From assembly GCF_001695625.1 (NCBI RefSeq), contig NZ_MBPN01000028.1, positions 1-55,382 on the forward strand: a stretch of DNA of 55,382 nucleotides, read 5' to 3'. The notes beneath the pieces are model-generated. The model was given only the letters and a program-made list of their open reading frames with translations, ran no database searches and was not told the DNA's origin. The position numbers and the translations under genes are program-made. This DNA is from Pseudomonas defluvii (lineage in GTDB: Bacteria; Pseudomonadota; Gammaproteobacteria; Pseudomonadales; Pseudomonadaceae). Shown here in pieces: positions 1-9,477 of the stretch; position 1 is the first letter of the stretch, and every line of letters starts with the position of its first letter.

Positions 1-24
1 AACAGGTACGCCACATTTTTCGGC

Positions 25-54
25 AAAAAAAAAACGGAGCCCGAAGGCCCCGTT
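25..54 (-). terminator. Rho-independent terminator of ettA
   Basis: On the minus strand an 8-bp stem (one G-T pair) closed by a four-base loop is followed directly by a run of ten T. It lies about 20 bases past the ettA stop codon. Confidence 0.85.
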
Positions 55-75
55 CCAGTGCAAAACCGCGAGCGG

Positions 76-1740
76 TTATGCCAGTTTTTTGTGCCGTACC
101 CGGTGCGGCTGGGCAGCAGCTTCGCCAAGACGCTTCTTGCGGTCGGCTTCGTACTCGGTGTAGTTACCCTCGAAGAATACCGCCTGGGAATCGTCCTCGT
201 AGGCCAGGATGTGGGTGGCCACGCGATCAAGGAACCAGCGATCGTGAGAGATCACGATAGCAGCGCCCGGGAAGTCCAGCAGGGCTTCCTCCAGCGAACG
301 CAGAGTTTCCACGTCCAGGTCGTTGGACGGTTCGTCGAGCAGCAGGACGTTGGCGCCTTCCTTCAGGGTCAGGGCCAGGTGCAGACGGCCACGCTCACCA
401 CCGGAGAGGTCCTTGACGAACTTCTGCTGGTCGCCGCCCTTGAAGTTGAAGCGACCCACGTAGGTACGCGAAGGAATTTCGTAGTTACCGATACGGATCT
501 GGTCGGAACCATCGGAGATCTGCTGGAACACGGTCTTGTTGCCGTCCAGGTCTTCGCGGCTCTGATCGACACAGGCCAGTTGCACGGTTTCACCGATCTC
601 GATGGTGCCCGAGTCTGGTGTTTCCTTGCCCATCAGCATGCGGAACAGGGTCGATTTACCGGCACCGTTACCACCGATCACACCGACAATGGCGCCTTTA
701 GGCATGCTGAACGACAGGTTGTCGATCAGTACACGGTCGCCATAACCCTTGGTGACGTTCTTGAACTCGATGACCTTGTCGCCCAGGCGCGGGCCTGCCG
801 GGATATAGATCTCGTTGGTTTCGCTGCGCTTCTGGAATTCCTGCGATTGCATTTCTTCGAAGCGCTGCAGACGAGCCTTGGATTTCGACTGGCGTGCCTT
901 GGCGCCTTTGCGCACCCACTCCAGTTCTTCCTTCATGGCCTTTTCATGGGCCGACTGCTGCTTGGATTCCTGGGCCAGACGATCCGACTTGGCTTCCAGC
1001 CAGCCCGAATAGTTACCTTCGTACGGAATACCGGCGCCACGGTCGAGTTCGAGGATCCAGCCGGCGACGTTGTCGAGGAAGTAACGGTCGTGGGTAATCG
1101 CTACCACAGTACCCGGGAAGTCGTGCAGGAAGTGCTCGAGCCAGGCGACAGAGTCGGCATCCAGGTGGTTGGTCGGTTCGTCGAGCAGGAGCATGTCCGG
1201 TGCCGACAGCAGCAGGCGGCAGAGTGCTACACGACGCTTTTCACCACCCGACAGGTGTTCGACCTTGGCGTCCCAGGCAGGCAGGCGCAGGGCATCGGCC
1301 GCCACTTCCAGCTGACGCTCCAGGTTGTGACCATCGCTGGCCTGCAGAATCGCCTCAAGCTTGGCCTGTTCAGCGGCCAGCTTGTCGAAGTCGGCATCAG
1401 GATCGGCGTACGCCGCATAGACCTCATCCAGGCGAGCCTGGGCATCCTTGATCACGCTGACCGCTTCTTCGACCACTTCACGCACGGTTTTGGTTGGGTC
1501 GAGCTGTGGTTCCTGCGGCAGGTAACCGACATTCAGCTCCGGCATTGGCCGTGCTTCACCGTCGAACTCGGTATCAACACCCGCCATGATTTTCAACAGG
1601 GTGGATTTACCCGAACCGTTGAGGCCGAGCACGCCGATCTTGGCGCCGGGGAAAAACGACAGGGAGATGTTCTTCAAGATTTCCCGCTTCGGCGGAACAA
1701 CTTTGCTCAGCCGATGCATGGTGTAGACGTATTGAGCCAA
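76..1740 (-). CDS. ettA: Energy-dependent translational throttle protein EttA (ABC-F ATPase)
   Basis: Soluble ABC-F protein that binds the ribosomal E site and gates the first peptide bond according to ATP/ADP level. Two ABC domains are visible: Walker A GLNGSGKS near residue 40 with signature LSGGEKRR, and Walker A GGNGAGKS near residue 360 with signature LSGGERGR. Between them is the charged P-site tRNA interaction linker. Each half has the LLLDEP Walker B. I place the start at TTG 1740, giving 554 residues beginning (M)AQYVYTMHRL, which matches the family N terminus; AGGAGCT sits eight bases upstream. A longer frame reaching 1830 would add unrelated residues. It is monocistronic and has its own terminator. 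Identification is firm; the TTG start is inferred from family alignment and the ribosome site. Confidence 0.95.
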   Translation of the reverse strand: MAQYVYTMHRLSKVVPPKREILKNISLSFFPGAKIGVLGLNGSGKSTLLKIMAGVDTEFDGEARPMPELNVGYLPQEPQLDPTKTVREVVEEAVSVIKDAQARLDEVYAAYADPDADFDKLAAEQAKLEAILQASDGHNLERQLEVAADALRLPAWDAKVEHLSGGEKRRVALCRLLLSAPDMLLLDEPTNHLDADSVAWLEHFLHDFPGTVVAITHDRYFLDNVAGWILELDRGAGIPYEGNYSGWLEAKSDRLAQESKQQSAHEKAMKEELEWVRKGAKARQSKSKARLQRFEEMQSQEFQKRSETNEIYIPAGPRLGDKVIEFKNVTKGYGDRVLIDNLSFSMPKGAIVGVIGGNGAGKSTLFRMLMGKETPDSGTIEIGETVQLACVDQSREDLDGNKTVFQQISDGSDQIRIGNYEIPSRTYVGRFNFKGGDQQKFVKDLSGGERGRLHLALTLKEGANVLLLDEPSNDLDVETLRSLEEALLDFPGAAIVISHDRWFLDRVATHILAYEDDSQAVFFEGNYTEYEADRKKRLGEAAAQPHRVRHKKLA

Positions 1741-2053
1741 AACGTTGAGCTCCTGTAAGCAAGTAAATTCAAGGGGCCAATTGTATGACGTAAAAAAGTA
1801 AAAGCGACTATTAACTTGGCCAACCGACAACCGTCAGGCCCAAGCTCTGGCCCAGGCAGGCCTGGGCCGCCGACATGGCACTTTGTCGGGATCTGCGAAC
1901 AGGACTGGCACTTCGCCACAACTCAAGGCATGCTAAGCGCCCTTCGGGCGTCCAGCTTATGAGTACGCATCGGCCTGCACGGCTGAGCGTGAGGGTGCGC
2001 ACCCCATAAGCAGCTCAAACCTGCCACAGCCAGCCATACCGCAGGATCAACGT
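1741..2053. other. Divergent intergenic region ettA/morA with hairpins
   Basis: This 313-bp gap holds both divergent promoters but I could not fix a -10/-35 pair with confidence. Three dyads stand out: an 8-bp perfect stem with a CAGG loop at 1849-1868, a CGCCC-TTC-GGGCG hairpin at 1938-1950, and the 12-bp palindrome GGGTGCGCACCC at 1993-2004, about 50 bases before the morA start. No small ORF looked convincing. The dyads could be transcript structures in the morA leader or regulator sites. Confidence 0.4.
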
Positions 2054-5000
2054 TTGACCAATCTTACTCAGCCGTCCTCCCTGCGTACCGCCCCCTCCAG
2101 CTCGGGTTCATTGTTGCGCGGTTCGTTGAAAGGGGTGTTGGCCATCCTGGTATTGCTGCTGCTCGGCCTGCTGTTCTGGCTATTGATTGATCAGTACCAC
2201 CATACCCTTGCCGATGAGCGCCAACACAGCCTGGATTCCAGCAACGAGTTGGCCGATCACCTGAGCCTGAACATGGCCCTCAAGGCTCAGACCGCACTCA
2301 ATCAGGTCCAACCCTATCCGCTGCCCCCGGACGACCGCGCGCTACCGAAGGTGGTGGCCAATCTGCAGCGCGCACTGCCCTCACTGCGCAGCATCGCCTG
2401 GTTCGACAGCCAGGCACGCCCGTTGCGCGACAGCCTCGGCGAATCGCCTGACCAGCATGCCATTGAAGAATTGATACGGCTGAGCAGTGGCCACCCGTAC
2501 TACTTCAGCAACAACAGTGACAACAGTTACATCTACCTGCTGCTACGCCAATCAGATCGGCCGACCAGCGGTTACTGGCTGCTGCGCCTGAGCCCTGAGT
2601 ATTACAGCGCGCTGGCCGAACACCTGGACAACCCCACCCGCCCCTTGTGGCTGCTGGAAAACAGCCGAACGGCTGAAATCATCAATCAACATCGCTCACC
2701 TGAAACGCCACGGCCAGCCAACGCCGAGCCACTGCAGAGCGTACTGCTGACATTCCTCGATAACAGCGACTGGCAACTGCGCGGCCTCTACGATGCCGAA
2801 TTGAGTCGTCAGCAACTGTTGCCTGCTCTGATCAGTAAATGCCTGCTTGGCCTGATCTGCGCCCTGCTGCCGCTGCTGGCATTGGCCAGCATGCGCAAGC
2901 GCCAACGCGCACTGCAAGAAGGACGCCGACGCTACCAGGATATTTTTGAAGGGACAGGGGTCGCCCTTTGTGTGCTGGACTTGTCCGGCCTGATCAATAC
3001 GCTTGAACGACTGCGCCTTCGTGGCCAAGACCAGCTTGAGCACCGCCTGCTGCTTGACCGGTCCCTGCGCAACACGTTGCTGCAGGAGTTGAAAGTCACC
3101 GAGGTCAATCAAGTCGCCCTGCAACTGCTGGGGGTTGAATGCCGCAACGGTGCCTGGCAACGCCTGATTGCTGGCGATACACGCAACGAAGGGATTGGCC
3201 TGCAACTGGTCGAAGCCGTCCTGAACAATCAACATCAGCTTGAGCTGGAGGTTCGCCTCAGTGGTGCCGATGACCAGGAGCTGCACCTGTGGCTGACGGT
3301 GCGTTTCCCCGAGCAACGCGCTGACTATCAAGCGGTAACCCTCAGCATCAGCGATATTACCAGCCGCAAGCAGGTCGAGCTGTCGCTGCTGGAGCGTGAA
3401 AGTTTCTGGTCGAACGTGGTCCGTACCGTACCGGATCAACTCTACGTGCAGGACGTGCAAAACCAACGGATGATCTTCAGCAATCGGCACCTGGGCCAGA
3501 CCCTGGGTTACTCCCGTACCGAACTGGATACGATGGGCGAGCGATTCTGGGAAATCCTTCTGCACCCTGAAGACGCCACACTCTACAACCGGATGCGTCA
3601 GCAACAGCGCGAGAGTGGCTACCTGGAACAACTGCACTGCCAGCTACGTTTCCGTCACCGTGACCAGGGTTGGCGTCGTTATGATATTCGCGAAGAGGTC
3701 CTGACCCGCGACAACGACGGCAACGTCACCCGCATCATTGGCGTGGCCAAAGACGTCACCGAGCAGATAGAGGCCAGCGAATCGCTGCGTGACAGCGAAC
3801 AGCGTTACCGCATGCTTGCCGAAAGTATCAGCGACGTCATCTTCTCCACCGACAGCATGCTGAAGCCCAACTATGTCAGCCCCTCGGTACAGGCGGTATT
3901 GGGCTACGAGGTCGACTGGATTTTCGAGAACGGCTGGCAATCGACCATTGCCAACCCGGCACAGTTGACCGGCATCTACAGCCTGATCGAACGCCTCAAC
4001 CGTGCCCTGCACGTTCCAGAACAACTGGAGCAATTGCGTACCCAGCTTCCCACTCAGTTGTTCCTGTTCGACTGCCTGCGCGCCGATGGTCGCAAGATCC
4101 CGATCGAACTGCGCCTGGTACTGGTCTGGGATGAGCACAATCGGTTCGAGGGCATACTCGGCGTCGGCCGTGACATCAGCCAGCAGCGCCGCGCTGAAAA
4201 AGACCTGCGCATGGCTGCGACAGTGTTTGAGCACTCGACTTCGGCCATCCTGATCACCGACCCGGCGGGCTATATCGTCCAGTCCAACGAAGCCTTCAGC
4301 CGCGTCAGCGGCTACAGCGCAGCCGAAGTGCTCGACCAACTGCCAAATATGCTGACGGTCGACGAACAGCAGGAAGCGCACCTGCGCTACGTGGTCAAAC
4401 AGCTGCACATCCGCGGCACCTGGGAAGGTGAAGTCTGGCTTAAACGTCGCACCGGCGAGCATTACCCGGCCTGGGTCGGCATTACCGCTGTGCTCGACGA
4501 CGAAGGCGACCTGGCCAGCTATGTGTGTTTCTTTACCGACATCAGCGAGCGCAAGGCCAGCGAACAACGCATTCACCGTCTGGCCTACTACGACGCCCTG
4601 ACGCACCTGCCGAACCGCACGCTGTTCCAGGACCGCCTGCACACCGCACTGCAGCAAGCTGATCGTCAAAAGGCCTGGGTGGTGCTGATGTTCCTCGACC
4701 TGGACCGTTTCAAGCCGATCAATGACTCCCTTGGCCACGCGGCCGGCGACCGTATGCTCAAGGACATGGCCGAACGCCTGCTCGACTGTGTCGACACTGA
4801 CGACACCGTTGCGCGCATGGGCGGCGACGAATTCACGCTGCTGCTGCAACCACGCGCAACCCGCGAGATGGCGCTGAACCGCGCCATCAATGTGGCCGAA
4901 CAGATCCTCAACAGCCTGGTTCGTCCCTTTGTGCTGGAAAACCGCGAGTTCTTCGTCACCGCCAGTATCGGTATTGCCCTGAGCCCTCAGGATGGCAGCG

Positions 5001-5893
5001 AACTCAGCCAACTGATGAAAAACGCCGACACCGCGATGTACCACGCCAAGGAGCGCGGCAAGAACAACTTCCAGTTCTACCAGGCGGATATGAACGCCAG
5101 TGCGCTGGAGCGCCTGGAACTGGAAAGCGACCTGCGCCATGCACTGGAGCAGAACGAGTTCATCCTGTACTACCAACCGCAGTTCAGCGGCGACGGCAAA
5201 CGCCTGACCGGCGCCGAAGCGCTCCTGCGCTGGCGCCACCCAACCCGTGGCCTGGTACCGCCGGGCGACTTTATTCCGGTGATTGAGGAGTTGGGGCTGG
5301 TGGTCGATGTCGGTGACTGGGTACTGCGTGAAGCCAGTCGTCAGCTCAAAGAGTGGCACCAGGCCAAGGTACGGGTACCGAAAGTTTCGGTGAACATTTC
5401 TGCGAGACAGTTTTCCGATGGGCAACTGGGTACCCGCATCGCCACGATCCTCAACGAAACCGGCGTTCCACCGGCGTGCCTGGAACTGGAGCTGACCGAA
5501 AGTATCTTGATGCGCGAGGTCAACGAGGCCATGCAGATACTCGCCAGCCTGAAAAACCTCGGCCTGAGCATTGCGGTCGACGACTTCGGTACTGGCTATT
5601 CGTCACTGAACTACCTCAAGCAGTTCCCGATCGACGTGCTGAAGATCGACCGCACCTTCGTCGATGGCCTGCCCGAAGGCGAGCAGGATGGCCAGATCGC
5701 CCGTGCGATCATCGCCATGGCCCACAGCCTGAACCTGGCAGTAATCGCCGAGGGTGTGGAAACCCATGAACAGCTGGAGTTCCTCCGAGAACACGGTTGT
5801 GATGAGGTTCAGGGCTACCTGTTCGGTCGGCCAATGCCGGCCCACCAGTTTGAAGCCCAGTTCAGCAACGAAACGCTGTTCATGTTCCAGTAA
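2054..5893 (+). CDS. morA: Membrane-bound PAS-GGDEF-EAL cyclic-di-GMP enzyme, MorA type
   Basis: A 1279-residue inner-membrane sensor that can both make and break cyclic-di-GMP. Order of parts: cytoplasmic tail, TM helix about 26-47, periplasmic domain of about 210 residues, second TM about 257-280, four PAS-like repeats (starting near 292, 448, 576 and 718), a GGDEF domain (HRLAYYDALTHLPN near 839, intact GGDEF near 920) and an EAL domain (EALLRW near 1054, DDFGTGYSSL near 1175, KIDRTFV). Both catalytic motifs are intact, so a dual enzyme is likely. The start is TTG 2054 preceded by AGGATC; the first ATG lies inside the periplasmic domain and would lose the first TM. MorA controls motility timing and biofilm in pseudomonads. 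It sits beside glyA as in P. aeruginosa (PA4601/PA4602, from memory), which supports the name. Confidence 0.85.
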   Translation: MTNLTQPSSLRTAPSSSGSLLRGSLKGVLAILVLLLLGLLFWLLIDQYHHTLADERQHSLDSSNELADHLSLNMALKAQTALNQVQPYPLPPDDRALPKVVANLQRALPSLRSIAWFDSQARPLRDSLGESPDQHAIEELIRLSSGHPYYFSNNSDNSYIYLLLRQSDRPTSGYWLLRLSPEYYSALAEHLDNPTRPLWLLENSRTAEIINQHRSPETPRPANAEPLQSVLLTFLDNSDWQLRGLYDAELSRQQLLPALISKCLLGLICALLPLLALASMRKRQRALQEGRRRYQDIFEGTGVALCVLDLSGLINTLERLRLRGQDQLEHRLLLDRSLRNTLLQELKVTEVNQVALQLLGVECRNGAWQRLIAGDTRNEGIGLQLVEAVLNNQHQLELEVRLSGADDQELHLWLTVRFPEQRADYQAVTLSISDITSRKQVELSLLERESFWSNVVRTVPDQLYVQDVQNQRMIFSNRHLGQTLGYSRTELDTMGERFWEILLHPEDATLYNRMRQQQRESGYLEQLHCQLRFRHRDQGWRRYDIREEVLTRDNDGNVTRIIGVAKDVTEQIEASESLRDSEQRYRMLAESISDVIFSTDSMLKPNYVSPSVQAVLGYEVDWIFENGWQSTIANPAQLTGIYSLIERLNRALHVPEQLEQLRTQLPTQLFLFDCLRADGRKIPIELRLVLVWDEHNRFEGILGVGRDISQQRRAEKDLRMAATVFEHSTSAILITDPAGYIVQSNEAFSRVSGYSAAEVLDQLPNMLTVDEQQEAHLRYVVKQLHIRGTWEGEVWLKRRTGEHYPAWVGITAVLDDEGDLASYVCFFTDISERKASEQRIHRLAYYDALTHLPNRTLFQDRLHTALQQADRQKAWVVLMFLDLDRFKPINDSLGHAAGDRMLKDMAERLLDCVDTDDTVARMGGDEFTLLLQPRATREMALNRAINVAEQILNSLVRPFVLENREFFVTASIGIALSPQDGSELSQLMKNADTAMYHAKERGKNNFQFYQADMNASALERLELESDLRHALEQNEFILYYQPQFSGDGKRLTGAEALLRWRHPTRGLVPPGDFIPVIEELGLVVDVGDWVLREASRQLKEWHQAKVRVPKVSVNISARQFSDGQLGTRIATILNETGVPPACLELELTESILMREVNEAMQILASLKNLGLSIAVDDFGTGYSSLNYLKQFPIDVLKIDRTFVDGLPEGEQDGQIARAIIAMAHSLNLAVIAEGVETHEQLEFLREHGCDEVQGYLFGRPMPAHQFEAQFSNETLFMFQ

Positions 5894-6056
5894 CCCTGCG
5901 CATCCCCCCCTTGTACAGGCTCGGGGATGGCGCCGGGCAACACAAACAGCGGCAAATGAGCCCCACTTGTCTGCGACATGATGCCCTTTCATATGCCAGA
6001 CAAAAGCCGATGAGGTAGAATGCCTCCCTTTTCCAGCCCGATCCTTGAGGACCGCC

Positions 6057-7310
6057 ATGTTCAGCCGTGATTTGACCATTGCCAAGTACGACGCCGATCT
6101 CTTTGCCGCCATGGAGCAAGAAGCTCAGCGCCAGGAAGAGCACATCGAGCTGATCGCCTCGGAAAACTACACCAGCCCGGCCGTGATGGAAGCCCAGGGT
6201 TCGGTTCTGACCAACAAGTACGCTGAAGGTTACCCAGGCAAGCGTTACTACGGTGGTTGCGAGTACGTCGACGTGGTCGAGCAACTGGCCATCGACCGCG
6301 CCAAGCAGCTGTTCGGCGCAGACTACGCCAACGTTCAGCCACACGCAGGTTCGCAAGCCAACAGCGCCGTTTACCTGGCCCTGCTGCAAGCTGGCGACAC
6401 CATCCTGGGCATGAGCCTGGCACACGGTGGTCACCTGACCCACGGCGCCAGCGTCAGCGCTTCGGGCAAGCTGTACAACGCCATTCAGTACGGTATCGAT
6501 GCCAACGGCCTGATCGACTACGACGAAGTCGAGCGTCTGGCCCTGGAACACAAGCCGAAGATGATCGTTGCCGGCTTCTCCGCCTACTCGCAAGTGCTGG
6601 ACTTCCCGCGCTTCCGTGAAATCGCCGACAAGGTCGGTGCCTACCTGTTCGTCGACATGGCTCACGTTGCCGGTCTGGTTGCCGCTGGCGTTTACCCGAA
6701 CCCGGTTCCGTTCGCTGACGTGGTCACTACCACTACCCACAAGACCCTGCGTGGCCCACGTGGCGGCCTGATCCTCGCTCGCAAGAACGAAGAGATCGAG
6801 AAGAAGCTGAACTCGGCCGTATTCCCGGGTGCCCAAGGCGGCCCGCTGGAGCACGTGATTGCCGCCAAGGCCATCTGCTTCAAGGAAGCGCTGCAGCCGG
6901 AGTTCAAGGCTTACCAGCAGCAAGTGGTGAAAAACGCCCAGGCCATGGCCAGCGTCTTCATCGAGCGCGGTTTCGACGTCGTTTCCGGTGGCACTCAGAA
7001 CCACCTGTTCCTGCTCTCGCTGATCAAGCAGGAAATCTCGGGTAAAGACGCTGACGCTGCACTGGGCAAAGCCTTCATCACCGTCAACAAGAACTCGGTA
7101 CCAAACGATCCACGCTCCCCGTTCGTCACCTCCGGTCTGCGCTTCGGTACCCCGGCTGTGACCACTCGCGGCTTCAAAGAGGCTGAGTGCAAGGAACTGG
7201 CTGGCTGGATCTGCGACATCCTGGACGACCTGAACAACGAAGCGGTGATCGACGCCGTTCGTGAGAAGGTCAAGGCTATCTGCGCCAAGCTGCCGGTATA
7301 CGGCGCTTGA
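6057..7310 (+). CDS. glyA: Serine hydroxymethyltransferase
   Basis: Cytoplasmic PLP enzyme interconverting serine plus tetrahydrofolate with glycine plus 5,10-methylene-tetrahydrofolate; main source of one-carbon units. The 417-residue product begins [12 protein letters not shown] and contains [12 protein letters not shown] near residue 35 and the PLP-lysine segment [14 protein letters not shown] near 225. ATG 6057 follows GAGG by six bases; a further upstream in-frame start would add four residues without a better ribosome site. A strong terminator follows 20 bases after the stop, so it is transcribed alone or read through from morA 163 bases upstream. Confidence 0.97.
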   Translation: MFSRDLTIAKYDADLFAAMEQEAQRQEEHIELIASENYTSPAVMEAQGSVLTNKYAEGYPGKRYYGGCEYVDVVEQLAIDRAKQLFGADYANVQPHAGSQANSAVYLALLQAGDTILGMSLAHGGHLTHGASVSASGKLYNAIQYGIDANGLIDYDEVERLALEHKPKMIVAGFSAYSQVLDFPRFREIADKVGAYLFVDMAHVAGLVAAGVYPNPVPFADVVTTTTHKTLRGPRGGLILARKNEEIEKKLNSAVFPGAQGGPLEHVIAAKAICFKEALQPEFKAYQQQVVKNAQAMASVFIERGFDVVSGGTQNHLFLLSLIKQEISGKDADAALGKAFITVNKNSVPNDPRSPFVTSGLRFGTPAVTTRGFKEAECKELAGWICDILDDLNNEAVIDAVREKVKAICAKLPVYGA

Positions 7311-7330
7311 TCGCAGTTCGCTGAATGAAG

Positions 7331-7357
7331 AGCCCGGCCTTGAGCCGGGCTTTTTTT
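7331..7357 (+). terminator. Rho-independent terminator of glyA
   Basis: Stem AGCCCGGC / GCCGGGCT with a five-base loop, followed by seven T. Located 20 bases after the glyA stop. Confidence 0.92.
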
Positions 7358-7463
7358 CGCCTGCGTAATTAATTAACGCAGCGGGCAACCGCCTTGCCAT
7401 TAGGTTCAGCGAATACGAAGGCCCATGCGCCTTTGTCACTCAATGAACTACAAGGCGAACACC

Positions 7464-8036
7464 ATGCCCACCCATCGACAGAACTCGTTCCTCGCCCACC
7501 TGCGTACTCAGGCATACCCCATTCATTGCCTTGATGTCCTGCGGGGAACTCCGGCAGAAGTCATCGCCCCGTTCGGCGGCGAAGGCTTCTTGGCCGGGGC
7601 GTTGCAACCCCGAAGTGACGCCCATTTGCTAGGCCATCAACCACCTGCCAACGGCAACACCGTGGAGCCCTTGACCCTGTACTTCAGGCATACCCAAGAA
7701 GGTTACTACCTGTATGTCCGCTCACTTGGCCCGTATTTTGGCCGAGGCATCAGTGCCGATGATAATGGCCACATTGGCGCTTTTATCATCGCCGAGCGGG
7801 AGCCCGTCCCCTTCAAGCTGATCCATCCACAACGCGGCGAAACGTCACTTGAGCATATAAAACGCGATCGTGTTGGCATGTTTTTGCAGCGTGCAGGTAA
7901 AGGATTCGTGCATCGGAGCAGCCGACATGACGCAGAGCCTACCTACCTCAACACTGCGGGAGGGAGCCCACTGGGTTTCATTCTGGATATCCAGGAGCGC
8001 AATGCACCCTGGCTGAGCTACCCGGATGAGTTCTGA
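7464..8036 (+). CDS. Hypothetical protein
   Basis: I do not recognise this gene. ATG 7464 (190 residues) has AAGG about eight bases upstream; an in-frame ATG at 7443 would add seven residues. No signal peptide or TM helix is seen. The product is mixed in composition with many aromatics and short beta-type stretches (for example EGYYLYVRSLGPYFGRG and AFIIAEREPVPFKLI), suggesting a small soluble all-beta domain. It lies between the glyA terminator and the yjiA 3' end. After its TGA the same frame stays open again from 8043 and shows a related RxAPW motif, so the gene may be a shortened or partly duplicated member of a longer family. Confidence 0.6.
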   Translation: MPTHRQNSFLAHLRTQAYPIHCLDVLRGTPAEVIAPFGGEGFLAGALQPRSDAHLLGHQPPANGNTVEPLTLYFRHTQEGYYLYVRSLGPYFGRGISADDNGHIGAFIIAEREPVPFKLIHPQRGETSLEHIKRDRVGMFLQRAGKGFVHRSSRHDAEPTYLNTAGGSPLGFILDIQERNAPWLSYPDEF

Positions 8037-8042
8037 GGATAG

Positions 8043-8204
8043 AACCGCGATGCCCCATGGTACGACCACCAGGGCATTGTTCCTCCTGCCCTCACAGGCT
8101 TTGGGGAATTACCTTGGTTCTCGCTCCTCTATGATGCACCGTCGGGCACCCAATTGCGCTTGAACATTCTTGCCCGCGACGTCGATTGGTTGAGCGCCAG
8201 TTAA
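8043..8204 (+). pseudogene. In-frame coding remnant downstream of the hypothetical gene
   Basis: After the stop at 8036 and one more TAG, the same frame is open for 53 codons without any start codon near its beginning. The translation has coding-like composition (TGFGELPWFSLLYDAP, RLNILARDVDWL). Its first residues RDAPWYDH resemble RNAPWLSY near the end of the intact gene, with 12 of 15 bases identical (CGCRATGCMCCMTGG). This looks like the C-terminal tail of a paralogue or of the original longer gene left after a deletion. No database match could be made. Confidence 0.4.
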
Positions 8205-8212
8205 CAAGCGGC

Positions 8213-9175
8213 CTACAGCTGCTCGAACGCTGAGCGAATCTGTTCTTCAGGCAAATCGTCGCCGATGAACACCACGACGCTCTCCCGCGTCTGGTCCTGC
8301 TCCCAGACGCGGTCCCAGTCGAAACCATACAACTTCAAGACACCCTGGAACACCAGCCGGCGTGGCTCGCCTTCAATATTGAGCACACCTTTGTACCGCA
8401 ACAGCTGTCGGCCATGGTCTTCGAGCAGACGATTCATGAAATCGCTGAGCTGATCGATGTTCAGGGGCTTCTCGGTACGCAGTACCATGCTGCTTATGCG
8501 GTCACCACTATTGCCTTGTGCAACCGGGCGCAAGCTCAGACCGCCACCCAGGTCGGCATTGAGATTGAAGCCGCGCACATCCAGCAACTCGGACAGGTCG
8601 ATCTTGCCGTGCTCGACCACATGAATCGGCGCACGACGATTGATCCGTCCAAGACGCTCGCTCAAGGCCTGGAACTGGGCGGCATCGACCAGATCGGTCT
8701 TGCTCACCAGCAGGCGATCGGCAAAACCGACCTGGGCCTGGGCAATGGTCTGGGTCAGGTGGAGGTCGGCATGCGCCGCATCGACCAAGGTGATAATGCC
8801 ATCAAGGATGTAGCGCTCACGCAGTTCTTCATCGATGAAGAAGGTTTGTGCCACGGGTGCGGGGTCGGCAAGGCCGGTGCATTCGATCACTAAACGGTCG
8901 AAGGCGATCTCGCCACTGTCCAGGCGCTCCAGCAACAGGAACAGGGCCTTGGTCAGGTCGGTATGGATGCTGCAGCAAACACAACCATTGGCCAGGGTCA
9001 TGACCTGCACCGGTTCGTCACCCAGCAGCTGCGTGTCGATACCTGCATCGCTGAATTCGTTTTCGATCACGGCGATCTTCAGGCCGTGCTCGGCCTTGAG
9101 CAGGTGGCGCAACAAGGTGGTCTTGCCTGCACCGAGAAAACCACTGAGCACGGTAACGGGGATTGGAGGTAGCAC
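8213..9175 (-). CDS. yjiA: CobW/COG0523-family GTPase, YjiA type
   Basis: P-loop GTPase of the G3E family, members of which act as metal insertases or zinc/nickel/cobalt chaperones. Visible: Walker A GFLGAGKTT near residue 11, the metal-binding CxCC (GCVCC) near 64, ECTGLADP switch motif near 98, SKTD in place of NKxD near 158, and a C-terminal CobW_C domain. I prefer GTG 9175 (320 residues): AGGAG lies nine bases upstream, whereas the in-frame TTG at 9181 is only three bases from it. It is the last gene of a cstA-yjiX-yjiA set, the same order as btsT-yjiX-yjiA in E. coli, so a role linked to pyruvate/carbon-starvation transport is possible. The metal is unknown. Confidence 0.88.
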   Translation of the reverse strand: MLPPIPVTVLSGFLGAGKTTLLRHLLKAEHGLKIAVIENEFSDAGIDTQLLGDEPVQVMTLANGCVCCSIHTDLTKALFLLLERLDSGEIAFDRLVIECTGLADPAPVAQTFFIDEELRERYILDGIITLVDAAHADLHLTQTIAQAQVGFADRLLVSKTDLVDAAQFQALSERLGRINRRAPIHVVEHGKIDLSELLDVRGFNLNADLGGGLSLRPVAQGNSGDRISSMVLRTEKPLNIDQLSDFMNRLLEDHGRQLLRYKGVLNIEGEPRRLVFQGVLKLYGFDWDRVWEQDQTRESVVVFIGDDLPEEQIRSAFEQL

Positions 9176-9204
9176 GCGCAAAATCTCCTGAACGCTAAAA
9201 ATGA

Positions 9205-9236
9205 CTGTGGGAGCGCGGCGTACCGTGCTCCCACAG
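9205..9236. repeat. REP-like inverted repeat
   Basis: Perfect 10-bp arms CTGTGGGAGC / GCTCCCACAG around a 12-base GC-rich loop, in the 86-base gap between yjiX and yjiA. The arm sequence is the common pseudomonad intergenic repeat. Inside an operon it may stabilise the upstream mRNA or attenuate yjiA. Confidence 0.75.
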
Positions 9237-9261
9237 GTTTATTACAGGCCGTCAGCCAAGG

Positions 9262-9459
9262 TTAACAGCACTTGGGCCCACCCTTCCCCCCGTAACGCGC
9301 CTCCTGACGTTCCCTGAAGAACGCCTCGTAGCTCATCACCGGCTTGTCCGGGTGTTTGGTTTGCATATGCTCGACGTAAGTGTCGTAGTCGGGCATACCG
9401 ACCATCAGGCGGGCTGCCTGCCCCAGGTACTTACCCAGTCGACCAAGGTCGTTGAACAT
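9262..9459 (-). CDS. yjiX: YbdD/YjiX-family small protein (DUF466)
   Basis: A 65-residue soluble protein beginning [16 protein letters not shown] and ending in a Gly/Lys-rich tail with two cysteines (GGPKCC). The family is found almost always next to CstA/BtsT carbon-starvation transporters, and that is the case here: the cstA stop-start gap is 18 bases. ATG 9459 is preceded by GAGGAA. Its molecular function is unsettled; the C-terminal CC could bind metal, which would fit the CxCC GTPase encoded next, but that is inference. Confidence 0.92.
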   Translation of the reverse strand: MFNDLGRLGKYLGQAARLMVGMPDYDTYVEHMQTKHPDKPVMSYEAFFRERQEARYGGKGGPKCC

Positions 9460-9477
9460 GACTGCATTCCTCAGTGT

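Noticed and set aside
58..1758. Long plus-strand open frame of 566 codons
   Set aside because: Complete antisense of ettA; GC-rich codon bias produces stop-free opposite frames, and no domain is seen.
5880..7439. Minus-strand frame of 519 codons
   Set aside because: Antisense of glyA; glyA has clear motifs and its own signals.
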